DNA of 64,000 nucleotides from Apostichopus japonicus (Eukaryota; Echinodermata; Holothuroidea; Aspidochirotida; Stichopodidae), in NCBI RefSeq assembly GCF_037975245.1, contig NC_092575.1, positions 17,012,310 to 17,076,309 of the forward strand, written 5' to 3'. Position 1 is the stretch's first letter, and each line of letters starts with the position of its first letter. Positions 13,385-25,460 of the stretch are shown here, piece by piece. The notes beneath the pieces are model-generated. The model saw nothing but the letters and a program-made list of their open reading frames with translations, was not told the DNA's origin and searched no databases. The position numbers and the translations under genes are program-made.

Positions 13385-13720
13385 TTGTGAGGTCAAATCT
13401 CATTTGGGGTCACCAGCGGTGAAACTCAGAAAACCGCTTTTACATGATATCTAACGATGGGAATGGTGGATATACTTCCCATATATACATTGGTGTGAGG
13501 ATGCATCACATTGAGTGAAATACCCCAATTGTTTTTGGTGGAGGTGTATATTGCCACGTACAGTAGACTGACCTGTGTTCACCATGCCATAGTGTAATTG
13601 TAAATCAAAACAGTGGTTCGGGCCATTTGTGACAGCTATTTCTGCATAGTGATACAAGCAGAAATCTAGTGCAATGACTTCATCCAAACCTCAATACAGT
13701 TTTCAATTGCATTAGTTCCG
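13385..13720 (+). repeat. AGGTCA-type unit joined to dispersed repeat H, copy 1
   Basis: The part from about 13555 (cagtagactgacctgtgtt ... ggttcgggccattt ... caagcagaa ... aacctcaatacatt) recurs at 21428-21600. Both copies adjoin an AGGTCA-type unit, in opposite orientations, so the two repeats may belong to one larger element. Confidence 0.65.
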
Positions 13721-14087
13721 GGCGTGCATGGCAACAAAAAACAAGAGATAGACCTACTACCCCGAGCACTATAGGCTCACCTGCCCTGTTCAAATATCTT
13801 ATACATTTTCGGCATAGTTCATGTATATCATGCAGCCTCACTAATTTTTCTTCTTCTTCATTTTTTTAAATTAATAAAAATATATATTTGACATCTTATG
13901 GAAGCAGTAAATTGGATCTACTACATTACTTTTAAAACAGAGCATATAAACACAGAGTTGTACATTTGAAATGGAAAACAAAACAAATCTGGCACATCTT
14001 TTGTTTTGTTAAAACTTTACCAGAAAGTTGAAGGTTTACAGTCTTGTATGAGGCTAATGCCTCCTCACACGACTTTACAACTTAACC

Positions 14088-14397
14088 CCTGGTCATTGGT
14101 AACTTGTCACACCCACACACCAAAGTGTGCACAATTCAATCAATCTCTCCTGGGGCACCACAGTGCACCACAACCACGTGTCCCCCGGGGGACTTCCCAT
14201 AGGGTGCAGCCACAAACCGGCGCACGCAACTATATTTACAAGTTACCTCGCAGGTCCCCATTTATACACCTGGGTGAAGAGAGGCAATGGAGATAAAGCG
14301 CCTTGCCCAAGGACACAACGCAATGATCTGGCCAGGGCTCGAACCTGTAATCCTTAGATCACAAGTCCACTGCCTTAACCACTTGACCACAACGCTC
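14088..14397 (-). mobile_element. tRNA-derived SINE, copy 1
   Basis: Read on the minus strand, an RNA polymerase III A box TGGTCAAGTGG (14379-14389) is followed by a perfect B box GGTTCGAGCCC (14335-14345). Next comes a conserved body containing the complement of aggcaatggagataaagcg and ccttgcccaaggacac. The same body and boxes occur at 32728-33012. This is a SINE head derived from a tRNA, not a functional tRNA gene, because no cloverleaf of normal length closes. Its 3' end is not clear. Confidence 0.85.
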
Positions 14398-15339
14398 TCC
14401 ATGACCAGACCAGACCATGACCAGACTTATAGATACTTTGATAATGAAGTTTCGAAAATAGATAGCATAATAGATAATAATTAAGTAACAGAAAGTATAA
14501 AGATTATTAAACGATTGAAACAAAATAGTGCATCTTTTAACGAGTAACAAATACGCGTAAAACAAATTTAAAAATGAAAATGAGTTAACAAAAAATTCAT
14601 CACCTCTATTCGCGTTATATACAATGATTAATATGCTTATCCTGTAAGGTTATATCATACCGCAGATATGCTTTAGAAAAGTTAGATGAAACGTTTAATA
14701 TTGTGAACCCACATACTTAATATTTGAGTAACCATATGTAGTGGTTAAAACTGGTATATGAAATATTGGGAAAAAAAATCAGTTATGACTACCCCATACA
14801 GAGCAAATTAATGGAAAATAAAAAAATTAAAACCATTGTCAGTCACTGCATGTAAAATATAACAATAAGTATATAACACATACCAAATAGGCCTAAGTTT
14901 AGAATGAAACGATTACTTGACCGTTTTGTTTTTAATTTAATGTTATATTTCTTTTATTTCTTCTTCCTTGCTTTCTTTCTTTGATATTTTGACGTTTCAC
15001 ATTATTTTATTTCAAATATTCAGAGGTCAAATAAGACCCGTTTCCATTTTATATAGTAAGAGATCTACTCTTCATCCTTTCCTTTCTTTTGTTATTGTTA
15101 TTTTTTTTCTTCATTTGCCTTCGTTAACGTCCTTCTTGTTAGTTTGTTTCTTATTTCAGTTTATTTAAGGTGTTTTGAGATTTTTTTTCCATCTTAATGG
15201 TAAAAGGTCTTTACCGTTATCTTTTTGTAGTTGTTGTAACTATTATTTTTTTTTCTTTTCTTTTTATTATAGTCAATATCGCATGTCTTGTAAGACAACC
15301 TCTCTTTTACAGAAACAGTCGAGTCCGTTTAATTACTAA
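14398..15339. other. No gene seen; AT-rich
   Basis: T-rich and A-rich stretches with no coding frame. Short hydrophobic frames (for example 14968-15168) are low complexity. Confidence 0.5.
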
Positions 15340-15885
15340 TGCATTATGCGATACAATGCATCCAAACTGGATAATGCCAACTCGCTTCTATATGGTTTAC
15401 CAGATAATAAGCTTCCATTGCTCCAGCGAACACAAAATACAGCAGCTCACGAGCTCAAAGAAGTTCGACCACTTTCCCTCCTATTCTTCGGCAACTGCAC
15501 TGGTTACCTGTTTCCTACAGGATAAACTTAAAGATCATCCTGCTCACAAATAAAGCCCTGCATGGATTAGCACCAGAATACATAAGTAGCATGATCAGTC
15601 GGAAGACCACCACCCGCTCTCTCCGATCCTCAAATCAGTTACTGCTCCATGCACCTAAGTGGAAGCTCAAGTCAGTTGGTCAATGATCGTTTTCTAATGC
15701 CGCTCCTACTGTTTGGAACTCACTTCCACTGGACATCAAGTCGGCACCCAACGTTAACATTTTCAAAAACAGACTCAAAACTTATCTATTTTTGACTGCC
15801 GTCCCTGAGCACTAGCGCCACTTAGCATTGGTTTTCCTCTGTATATTGGCGCTATATAAATTTGCATTTATTATTATTTATTAAC
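15340..15885 (+). mobile_element. 5'-truncated LINE (L2/CR1-like) 3' end
   Basis: Translated in shifting frames, it gives the C-terminal part of a non-LTR reverse transcriptase: LLYGLPDNKLPLLQRTQNTA, KKFDHF, PPILRQLHWLPVSYR, LLTNKALHGLAPEYIS, TVWNSLPLDIKSAPN and FKNRLKTYLF. Several frameshifts and a stop show that it is dead. It ends gcgctatataaat followed by a TTA-rich tail, a usual 3' end for L2-type LINEs. The tail motif is shared with the SINE at 32728. Confidence 0.85.
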
Positions 15886-16068
15886 GCATGGAAATTTAGT
15901 TTCTGGAGCTAGTCTTAAAATATCTTTTTACAGAAGAGATGCTGTTATATACGTTGTATAATGAGGCCGTAATTGATGTATGCAACATTGCATGTAAACA
16001 TGCTTTCAAGAGTAGTAAAGAGTGTAGCAACCTAGTATCTATGTTGATTGTACAACGACTGGCTTATA

Positions 16069-17535
16069 TTAAGCTACACAGAATATTCGGAGACCTGGAG
16101 CTCTGGAACCGTGTCCATTGCCGTCCGTTTCAACCACAAGGATAGATATGTGGTTGGCATTCTCTAGGACAAAAATACCACCAGGATTTATCAATTCTGG
16201 CTCACCGAATCTTCCTAAGAAATATCCTGAAGAATTATACATCAAAACTGCCCCCTGGGTTCTTTCACGGGCATCACTGACTCTGGAAGCGCCACCCTTG
16301 AAATTGTTAAATGATTCGGGATAACAAACCGAGGCATAAATATTGTCATCAGAGTCAACCGCCACACCAAAAGGTCTAACTGTATGCTTAAAAACTTTGG
16401 TTGTTATAGAATGTTCCACTTTTGACTGGGCAAGATTGATGATTTTGAGACAACAATTAGCCTGATCTGCTACGATTAGCTTATCTTCAGCACTGTTAAG
16501 AGCGATACAAGCCAGGGATGGTGCTACGGTAGGTTTCTTACCCCCGCCCTCCACCCGTATGGTGGGTAATGGCTTCTGAAATTCATCAAACACACTAATA
16601 GCATTGCTTAGTTTGTTTGCTACGTAAATGAACTTATTCCTATCTACTGATATGCCTAGAGGTTGATCTAGATTCCCATCACCAAAGGAACACACATATT
16701 TATCATTCTCATATAATCGTACGTTGTTACTATCTGTATCAGTAACGTAAACAGTGTTATCTGCTGCACGGAAGATGCCACATGGGCTCAAATCTTTACC
16801 AGCGCAGCCCACTTTTATGTTGTCACTCACGGGGCTTTTGTCATATCCTAGCCAATCCAGATGAAGGTAATTGCCATTCGATGAGTCGGTTACAAATATG
16901 GAGTCGCCATCACTAAAAACATCTTTCGGTTGTTTCATACATCCTCTGATCACAGAAAAAATATGGCCTTTTGGACGTACCACTACCTGTAAAGGAGACT
17001 TATTAATCCCCTGCCCATCCAGGAAAGCTTCTACCACGTAGACGCCGCATTTATTCGGGATAAACCTGACCTCAAATTTCTCATTAGCTTTTTCTGGAAC
17101 CAAATCCAATTTATTCTTTTGGTACATGATGGTCGCATTTAGCCGTTTGGAATCGATTCCCCTGATGGGCTTCCCTTTTGAATCACAAATCTTAATCGAA
17201 AAGGTGATGATGACGTCACGGGTGTGCTCGTGACTCTTCCCGGAGAGTTCGATAGAGCTTGCATTAAGATCGGGAGATCCATCGTCTTCGAGTTCTAATC
17301 CTTCCTTAAAGGACTCCACCATTCCGTTGATCACGACATTCGTTGGGAGGTTTGATACACCACCGGCAGGTACCTCATGCTCCTCTAGACATGACGGACA
17401 AGTAAGTTGACCTTTTCTTGCTGTCCATAACGCAATGCATTTTGCGCAGACGACATGTTGACAAGGGAGAGTCTTAGCTTGTTCGAAAAGCTCGAAACAT
17501 ATGGGGCAAGATAAAGAACTTTTCATTCCCTCCAT
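16069..17535 (-). CDS. RING-filamin-NHL protein, TRIM71/TRIM2-like E3 ubiquitin ligase candidate, single coding exon
   Basis: The protein has 488 residues from ATG at 17535, directly preceded in frame by a stop. A frame extended to 17541 would need GTG. A perfect C3HC4 RING lies at residues 10-49 (C10, C13, C25, H27, C30, C33, C46, C49), so E2 binding is plausible. A filamin/ABP280-type immunoglobulin domain follows at about 100-188 (VTFSIKICDSKGKPI ... GVYVVEAFLDGQGI), then NHL-type propeller repeats to the end (DSSNGNYL, GISVDRNKFIYVANKLSN, GVAVDSDDNIYAS, PGGIFVLE). No B-box or coiled coil separates RING and filamin domains, unlike standard TRIM-NHL proteins. A good acceptor (polypyrimidine then cag, plus-strand 17563-17580) lies just upstream, so a 5' UTR exon is likely. 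The frame is fully open, which argues against a pseudogene. Substrate unknown. Confidence 0.9.
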   Translation of the reverse strand: MEGMKSSLSCPICFELFEQAKTLPCQHVVCAKCIALWTARKGQLTCPSCLEEHEVPAGGVSNLPTNVVINGMVESFKEGLELEDDGSPDLNASSIELSGKSHEHTRDVIITFSIKICDSKGKPIRGIDSKRLNATIMYQKNKLDLVPEKANEKFEVRFIPNKCGVYVVEAFLDGQGINKSPLQVVVRPKGHIFSVIRGCMKQPKDVFSDGDSIFVTDSSNGNYLHLDWLGYDKSPVSDNIKVGCAGKDLSPCGIFRAADNTVYVTDTDSNNVRLYENDKYVCSFGDGNLDQPLGISVDRNKFIYVANKLSNAISVFDEFQKPLPTIRVEGGGKKPTVAPSLACIALNSAEDKLIVADQANCCLKIINLAQSKVEHSITTKVFKHTVRPFGVAVDSDDNIYASVCYPESFNNFKGGASRVSDARERTQGAVLMYNSSGYFLGRFGEPELINPGGIFVLENANHISILVVETDGNGHGSRAPGLRIFCVA

Positions 17536-18847
17536 GATCACTCATGACCTGTTGGTATTAATCTGAAATAAATAAAAAAGTTTTCAGGAAATCGTATATG
17601 AAGTGTATACCCGTGATAGGGTTACATATAATTTTGTAAGTATCGAGGCCGCCAGTCAGAGGGCGATGCGTCCATGACCAAACAAGGACGCGAGCTAAGG
17701 AAGGACAATAACCAGCGTACTAACCGGTGGTGGGTGGGGGTGGGTGAGGGTGAGGGAGGCATCGTGATGTAGTTGAGTTGATAAAGCATGGAGCATAAAA
17801 TAAGCCCAGGGATTAGTTAAAGTGCCAAGTCCCTGCATTGACCGGATGTACAATATACCTTTAAACCACAGGTGAGCAACACGGGACCCCGCGTCGCATG
17901 CAGCCTTCAAGAAAAATTTCGTCGGCCGTCGAGGTTTCTTAAACAGTGTGATTGCCTTGGGAGTTTGTATAAAGTACTGTATGATGTAATATTGCAACAT
18001 AACAAATGGACAAAGTGCATGGGCGTGTAGAACTTTCTGATCTGTATATGACCATAAAGTTAGAAAGCAAGATAAGCCCAAATTAAATCCGCGGACAAAC
18101 TTCATGTTTAAACACTAACTTTCACTCTGTTAGGTCCAAATCATTTTAGTGGGCAACTTTGTTTCAACGAGGTAAGGATGTACCATACTCGTGTTCTGCG
18201 CCCGGAAAACTGTCTGAATGGCTTCCGTTCATTGATATCGAAAGCACAGAACTAAGCTTCTTTTTTGAAGGGACCTGATGAAACTCAGAGAGCAAAAATC
18301 TTTACGGTTTCGACATACTTGACATATACTGGAAGGAAAATGTGTTTATACTCAATAAGTTTATTGTGAGTAGATACTAGCCGTATATGATACTAGCCAA
18401 AGATATTAGCTTCAGCTAAAATGCGCTACGACGTGCTTATGACGTCATGAGGTTGAAATGACCTCATATATTATGTCATAAAGAATGAACATATCTCCAT
18501 AAGTAAATATAAACTCGCTGTTTCCAGTTTTAAAAGTGTGGGGCGTTACCGTAATTACGGCATGAAATCCTAGCACTGTCTAGGTTGCAGAAATTTGCAG
18601 TCTGACAGTTTAACCATAGCTGTCAATAGATGATTCGTCTACAAAGAAAATCAGCGGTAATCTAGTCGTTGCGCGGCATTCGTCAGAGTGCATTGCATGC
18701 ATAAAAATATGGGAATATGTACAAAAAATGAATGATAAACCTATGATGCATTTACTTCACTCGAATGTTATCCCAGGTGTAATAAATAACCGGTTTGGCA
18801 GTGAATGCACGCTATCTGGCAACCCGGAACATCATAGCCCACGTGGC
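17536..18847. other. 5' region of the RING-filamin-NHL gene; no other gene seen
   Basis: The minus-strand splice acceptor at 17563-17580 belongs to the gene on the left. A segment around 17870-17925 resembles the GC-rich end of a hAT element (caggtgagcaac ... cccgcg) but has no second end. The part near 18345-18410 recurs inverted at about 22430-22500. Confidence 0.4.
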
Positions 18848-18855
18848 ACGGCATT

Positions 18856-19595
18856 CAAGGGCGGCGGAACCGGGGGGGCACAGGGGGCACGTGCCCCCCA
18901 CTTTTCCTCAGATTAAAAATGTGCCCTTTTTCTACATAAAAATTTCTAAATAAAAAAGCGAAACCCAAAGCGAAACCCACGTCAAATGAAATATTTCGGG
19001 AAGTTTTAAATGTTTTTAAATGGGGGCTGTAACGACTTGCCCGAAAAATATTACCAACATTTTTCGCGCGCTAACCGCGCGTTCAACATGTTAATGTGCA
19101 TATCATATAGGCATGCGTTGGTTATTACATCGCATGCCAATAACATACAATCATTTGCCGTGTTATAACCCTTCCAAATCGGTTAGAATTATTGGGAAAG
19201 TCGTTACAATAATAATCATCATAATAATATCAGTTTAACCATTGAAAAACACATAGAAAATTACTTTTCTTTCAGTATTTTGACATATTTCATTTGCTTT
19301 CATGCATGTATCGATCGCGTGTGCAGGGACTTGGACTTTATAATGATTTCACCTCATTTTGTTTTTTTCCTTGTTTCCCAATTTGCACATTAGATACTGC
19401 AGTGCTAGTATGCATTGTTTCCTTGAGGGGGGGGGGGGGCGCTGATGGAGTGATGTGTATACGCAAATAAGATAATACAATAAGAGTTAAAAGGGTACTA
19501 AATATCAGGCTGCATCAGTCCAATCGAATTTCTGCAAAGTGCCCTTCGACGTTGGTGCCCCCCCCCCCAGATTCAAAGTGCTTCCGCCGCCCTTG
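18856..19595. mobile_element. hAT-like non-autonomous element, 740 bp, perfect 8-bp target duplication
   Basis: The ends caagggcggcggaa (18856-18869) and ttccgccgcccttg (19582-19595) are exact inverted repeats. The flanks are acggcatt on both sides (18848-18855 and 19596-19603). G-rich subterminal runs follow each end. The middle (about 19030-19150) is shared inverted with 6080-6240 in the composite transposon. No transposase frame. Confidence 0.9.
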
Positions 19596-19603
19596 ACGGC
19601 ATT

Positions 19604-20217
19604 CAATATTGAGCTCTACGCTTTCGTATATATTGTATTCATACACGCAGCTTTTGAAGCCTTCGGACTGTGTATCATCGTCATCATCATCACAAATAAT
19701 TGCAATAATGTAAAATATATATAGTTTTGTTCATAAATTCCCCCCCCCCTATGCACAAGGTGGGGGTGGGGGTATAGAGAGCATGGGAAATTCCCAGATC
19801 GTACCTGATATACTTGTAGTATTTCGTCCGTTGACATTACAAGAGGTTGACACTAAACCTGCCAGTTGGGACAATTTCCTAATGCTAACACCTTTCTAAA
19901 CTGTGCTCTGATATCATGCTTCAACGCACAGCTGCTATTGACAGTACAAACAGTTCCTAACCTTGATCTGAAAGAAACATGTTTTTCATACTGCTCGTGC
20001 TGACAACACGAGTGCCACTACTGTATTGGAAAATATTGTCCCAACTGGGTTCACTAAACATACGTTTCATGTTTTCACACCTTCGAATCGTGACAACGTA
20101 CCCGAAGGGGGGGGGGGGGGGCTAAATGAATAGCAAACGCAGTCGGGTGTAACATTATATTACACGTAGCATCATATGTTTCGAAGGTCTACGGACATCT
20201 ATTGCAATTTGCCCCAC
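19604..20217. other. No gene seen; homopolymer runs
   Basis: C run near 19740-19749 and G run near 20107-20122. No coding frame or paired termini were found. Confidence 0.5.
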
Positions 20218-20850
20218 GTTCAGTATGGAACGCGAAAAGGGCAACCTTATTTCGTTGTCTAAACTAAGTTTGTTGCTGTCTAAACTAAAGTTGTTGCTGC
20301 TATTTTATCATGCTACTGTTGTTCGTTGATGTCTAAACTTACGTTGTTGTCTTAAGTCACGTTGATGACTAAATGCGCCTTAATGTCTAAACTCACGTTG
20401 ATTTCTAAATTTACGGTTGATGTCTAAACTCACGTTGATGTCTAAACTCACGTTGATGTATAACTTTCGTTGCTATCTAAAGTTCCGTTGTTGTAACACA
20501 TTGTGAACGAACATCATTCTTACTTTTCAAAACATTATAACAATCAACCGCAAGTTGCTGCCGTGCAGAGCTTACAACATTTCTATTACAGAGATTTTCA
20601 TGCTAAATACAGCCAATATTCTTGTTTCTCAAATTTCCCGAGATTTGTTTGGCTAATAATAATCCCTTACCCATTGTCTGCAAGCATGCTTGCATCTAGC
20701 TTCGATGCTCAATGAACGCAAAGTATGATGATTTAACTATGTGTAGAACATTCACAAAGTACAGGCAGTGATAAGATTGCATCTTTACAATTACACTATT
20801 AAAAATATAGGCCATATAATAAACGCAATTGGTGTTCGATCGGGACGAAA

Positions 20851-21245
20851 ACTTTTGTCTCTAGTAATATTACTGTCACTCGTTTTACTTGATTGCCGAC
20901 ATCCACAACATATCCAGACATATTTTAATGGTTCAAATAAATAAGTTTTAAGTACAGTATTTTATGCTGGCATTTTGTCTCTACACTCGTTTTACTTTAT
21001 TCCAGACATTCACAGCTTATCACTAAACATTGTTGAAGGGGCTCAACTAAGTTGGTTTAAAAGTGAAGTATTTTTGTGCCGGCATTTTGTCTAGAGACTC
21101 GTTTTACTTGATTTCCAACATTCACAGCGTATCTCTAAATATTGTTGAAGGGGCTAAATGAAATCAGTTTTAATGTGGAGTATTTTTATGCTGGTACTTT
21201 GTCTAGACACTCGTTTTACTTGATTTCCGACATTCACAGCGTATA
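20851..21245 (+). repeat. 112-bp tandem repeat, 3.4 units
   Basis: Units start at 20851, 20971, 21083 and 21195 (cattttgtct then actcgttttacttgattcc), with periods of 120, 112 and 112; the last unit is partial. It lies inside the foldback-like element. Confidence 0.85.
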
Positions 21246-21427
21246 TGCATAGCCTATAACATTTTAAAAGTTGTTTACCGCGCAGCCTCCTATTTGCATG
21301 AGGCGTCACGCACATCTTTATCTGATATGCTGGCGGTGGGAGATACGGTAGCTTATAAAACAAGGTTTCCACAATTTTGCGTCTGGTGACTCCAAATGGA
21401 CTTGGCCGACCTCCAAGACCCCTATTG

Positions 21428-21600
21428 TGTGTACAGCAGACTGACCTGTGTTTATCATGCCATAGTGTTATTGTATTAAAATGGTGGTTCGGGCCATTTC
21501 TATAGTAACAGCTAGTTCTGCTTACACTAACAAGCAGAACCTTCTAGCTGTACTGAAGTCATCGAAACCTCAATACATTTTGCATTCTGGTTTACATTAC
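21428..21600 (+). repeat. Dispersed repeat H, copy 2
   Basis: Matches 13555-13720 (cagactgacctgtg ... ggttcgggccatttc ... caagcagaacc ... aacctcaatacatt) with moderate divergence. Confidence 0.7.
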
Positions 21601-21800
21601 GCGGTTGAGCAATTTTGAACAGCGCCGATAGCAACAACGTAAGTTTAGACAACGACGTTTGTTTAAACAACGGAATCTAAGATATCAACGTGAGTTTGAG
21701 CAACAACGTGGTAAAACAGCAGCAACAACTTTAGTTTAGACAACAACAAACTTAGCTTAGACAACGAAATATGTTGCCCTTTTCGCGTTCCATAGTTCAG

Positions 21801-22103
21801 AACATTTGTTGCAGTGCGTGATAATGTCATTCAAAATCTGTTGACATTTCTCGAAAAGCTCTTAATGTTCCAACATTTGAAATTTTGTGTGCAAACTATG
21901 ACGTGCAGTGTTGCGCTCATCAAAATGTCTTATTTTAGGCCTTACCCTTTAAACTACTTATCTATAAAAAAAATGTATATAACTCCCTACACCTACCACT
22001 CCATTATTCATCCCCATACACCGACAATTAAGGTCTACGGACACCCATGAACAACACTGTCCTAAGCAATGTACTAGGCATCATAAATCATGAATATAGC
22101 TTC

Positions 22104-22161
<58 letters not shown>

Positions 22162-22988
22162 AGCTTTGAATCTGTGTAAAATTGTCATTTTTAGATCATG
22201 TTGACGTAATGATGACGCAATGTGATGTCATACAAACGCCATAATGTTACGGATACTACAGTGCACTGTTATATATTGATGGTGTATATATGAACAGCTA
22301 TGATTCAGCTATGATTACTGGAAAGCACCTCCTTAAAATACAAATAAATGCAGCTCAATCTTTCTTCAAGTCATGATGACGTATCATGACAAAACGTTGG
22401 AAGTAAGTCATAGCGAAATATACATGCTATTTTATTTGGTATCATACGTCTAGTATCTACTCACAATAAACTTATTTCGTGTAAACACATTTATAAACAC
22501 ACCAGTGTTTGTCCTTAGCTTTATTATGAGAATTAGTCCCAAACTAATCTAAAATGTGCACTGAAGTGGGGCTCTGCTATTGTAGACCAGTGCATTTCGC
22601 AGGGGCGGAGGGAGAGGTTTCAATCTAGGGGGCGAAGAGCCGAGAGGGGAGGTGGTCATTTTCTACATTTCTAAATGCAGCCTATTTGTGTTGTATGATT
22701 ACCGAGAGAGGAACTTTGTAACTGATTCACAACACCGTTCGATTCCAGATTTATAATGAACATATATATTATTTCTTAATTCCAGTCCCGCCCCCACCCG
22801 CACGAAAGTATACGAAGAACGGATGACTTTTCAAACTTCCATGGGACAGCTCGGGGAGCTCAAATCGTTCCATCCTAATAATGTCTGGACCCAACCCCTC
22901 CCCCCCTTCCCCCACCAAGTCAAGACAATATCTAAAGGTGGGAATATTTAGTACACACTAATATATTGTAACGAGGCAGCGAAACGGT
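21801..22988. other. No gene seen; (AT)n at 22109-22159
   Basis: Contains a pure AT microsatellite, a segment (about 22430-22500) inverted relative to 18345-18410, and a G-rich fragment at 22604 beginning caggggcggaggga that may be a decayed transposon end. No coding frame. Confidence 0.5.
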
Positions 22989-24170
22989 TGCCGTCATATC
23001 ATTTTAATAAACGTATTTCTACATGTACAGCAGTATTGTTACACCCATTGAGCTGTGATATGGCTTCTAAGTTCTATATAGGCCTATGTCTGATGCAGAG
23101 ATTTTATGCTTTGAACATTATAAAGATAAATAAATACACTTACCTCGTTTACTTTCAGCACAAGTAGAAGACAAACGTAATAACATAAACAGCACAGTCA
23201 GTTTATTGTAACACGGTGAGGTTGGTTAAGTTCCCATGACTAGCCGTGACCTTGCATATATACACCATGATTTCATATGATCTATGTTTTCGTGTACATG
23301 TATATTATAATATAACACCTGTGTCTCTTCGATGCTAAGCGTTCTTTTCAACTTGAGCCGAATCGGTTGCGAAAACGGGGAAGTTCCAGTTACTTTTAAT
23401 AGTGATAGTCAAGGTCAAAGGTCAGGTATTATGTATACTCTCAATATTTATGTTTGTTTCTTAGAATAGGAACGGGACGGGGGGGGGGGGTTGGTTGTGG
23501 CCTAAAGGAATGGTCGTTTTAGTGAGACTGAATAGTCGAAACTTTGGGATAAAAAGTGAAAAGTTTGAATAACTATTCGAAATCTGGTTGCCGAAATGAC
23601 TGAATAGACGAGCTAATTATGGTACTAGTCGAGGAATAAAGAGAAATGTCGTTATTAAACGTCAACATTTCGAGAGGATAGTTAGTACAATGATAGCAAT
23701 TTCTGGAGAAATAGTCAAAATTGTAACAAATGTCCCATCTACATACTCAAATTCTTCTCAGGGAGAACCCCCTTCCCATCAACCTTACCCTTTTGGCCAC
23801 TGCTTAAGTCTATATAAATATTGCATTCTGTCGAGATGTGAGCGAACATGCAGTTCAAAATGTAACACAGACTTAGATAAACAATTTACTAGCCAGAGAA
23901 CTATTTGGTTATGAACAGCAGTTTCGTTGATATATATGGTAAAGTGTGTTAGCATCTAAAACAAGGAAGTGTTCATGTTTCCCTATTGTTATTTTACCGT
24001 TGTATAGGGAAAATTTCCAGTATACTAAATTTAGGGTTGCAGACAACACAGCTCGTGTTCTTCGAACCGTTCATACTTTGTTTGCAAATCAACCATGTAC
24101 GCGTTTCTATGCTACCATAGTAACAATACTGTAACAGGCCGCGCCATTACCCATTTGTGGCATTTTTATA
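22989..24170 (+). repeat. Dispersed repeat B, copy 4 (diverged, one 142-bp unit)
   Basis: Left module from gttgccgtcatatcat (22989), a single tandem unit at about 23296-23430, the core with shortened spacing, and the same right end as 7022-8640 (gtaacaggccgcgccatta near 24130). The unit end here reads aaggtcaaaggtcagg and so contains a perfect DR1 (23412-23424), which the other copies lack. Confidence 0.8.
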
Positions 24171-24329
24171 CTTAAATTATATGGATGACAAAAGCGAAGA
24201 CCAAACAATCATGGTTTGTTTTTGCCTGTGTGAAAACAGAAATGGGTTATAAGTACAAAATTAGGGCACCATGACACGTTTGCTCACGATCTTTTACTAC
24301 ATGTTCCAATGCTTCAGTCGATGTTTTAC

Positions 24330-24880
<551 letters not shown>

Positions 24881-25379
24881 AAGAAATGATTGCTAATGTT
24901 TTGTAATGGTGTATCTACCAGACCTTGATATGTTTAATCTACTCGTTGTACTTCTATATCAGTGTTCCTCTGTGAATTTATTTTGTGTTTTATTCTTATT
25001 ATACTATGTTATTTAAAGGTTCTTATGATCTAATTTCTGATTTCCGTTTAATTCGTAAATAATGTTTGAGGGCTTCATGTAAGATAAGCGTTTTTTGTTT
25101 GAATCGCTAAATCAGTTTACCCTTGAAAGTTAAATTAATATAAATAAACAATTCATTCTAATAAACTTATCCACTTCTACAGCGCCATTAAGGAATTGGT
25201 ATTTATTTATCTGGCAACAATTTACTGGAAATGAACTTCATTTAGTGACCTGGAATCTAAAGCTTCGGGAAATGAAAGTTACATAATTACATCAGTACTG
25301 TAATGAACAATAAAAAAAATCAACATTCCTCGTGGCTTTTACAAAATAATTTTCCAACCAATATTAAAGATTTTTAAAA
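24881..25379. other. No gene seen
   Basis: AT-rich, possibly the 3' tail of the LINE to the left and decayed 5' part of the LINE to the right. No readable motif. Confidence 0.4.
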
Positions 25380-25460
25380 GACATTATATACTTCTAACCA
25401 TTGCTCCCCCTCTTGCTTCTTTAATGAACTAGATCACCCCCAGCTGAACGTATATGATTC

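Larger units (their letters stand above)
20224..21794. mobile_element. Foldback-like element with long inverted arms built of a ~20-bp minisatellite
   Basis: The outer ends tatggaacgcgaaaagggca (20224 on) are repeated inverted at the right end, ending at 21794. Direct repeats gttcag flank both sides (20218-20223 and 21795-21800). The arms (about 20224-20495 and 21631-21794) consist of degenerate units of the type cgttgatgtctaaactca. The interior holds a 112-bp tandem repeat and a copy of dispersed repeat H. There is no coding frame. Long inverted repeats containing tandem units resemble foldback transposons; the superfamily is unassigned. Confidence 0.75.

Noticed and set aside
14335-14389. 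tRNA gene on the minus strand
   Set aside because: A and B boxes are present, but the sequence continues into a conserved SINE body and a second copy exists at 32728-33012; no acceptor stem closes.
17695-18105. 136-codon minus-strand frame with a segment like a hAT end
   Set aside because: Low-complexity His/Pro tail from a GT-rich stretch, no splice or domain support.
20182-22042. aaggtctacggaca direct repeats at 20184 and 22030 as long-range transposon target copies
   Set aside because: The shared word is short, and the closer gttcag flanks at 20218 and 21795 explain the inverted-repeat element better.
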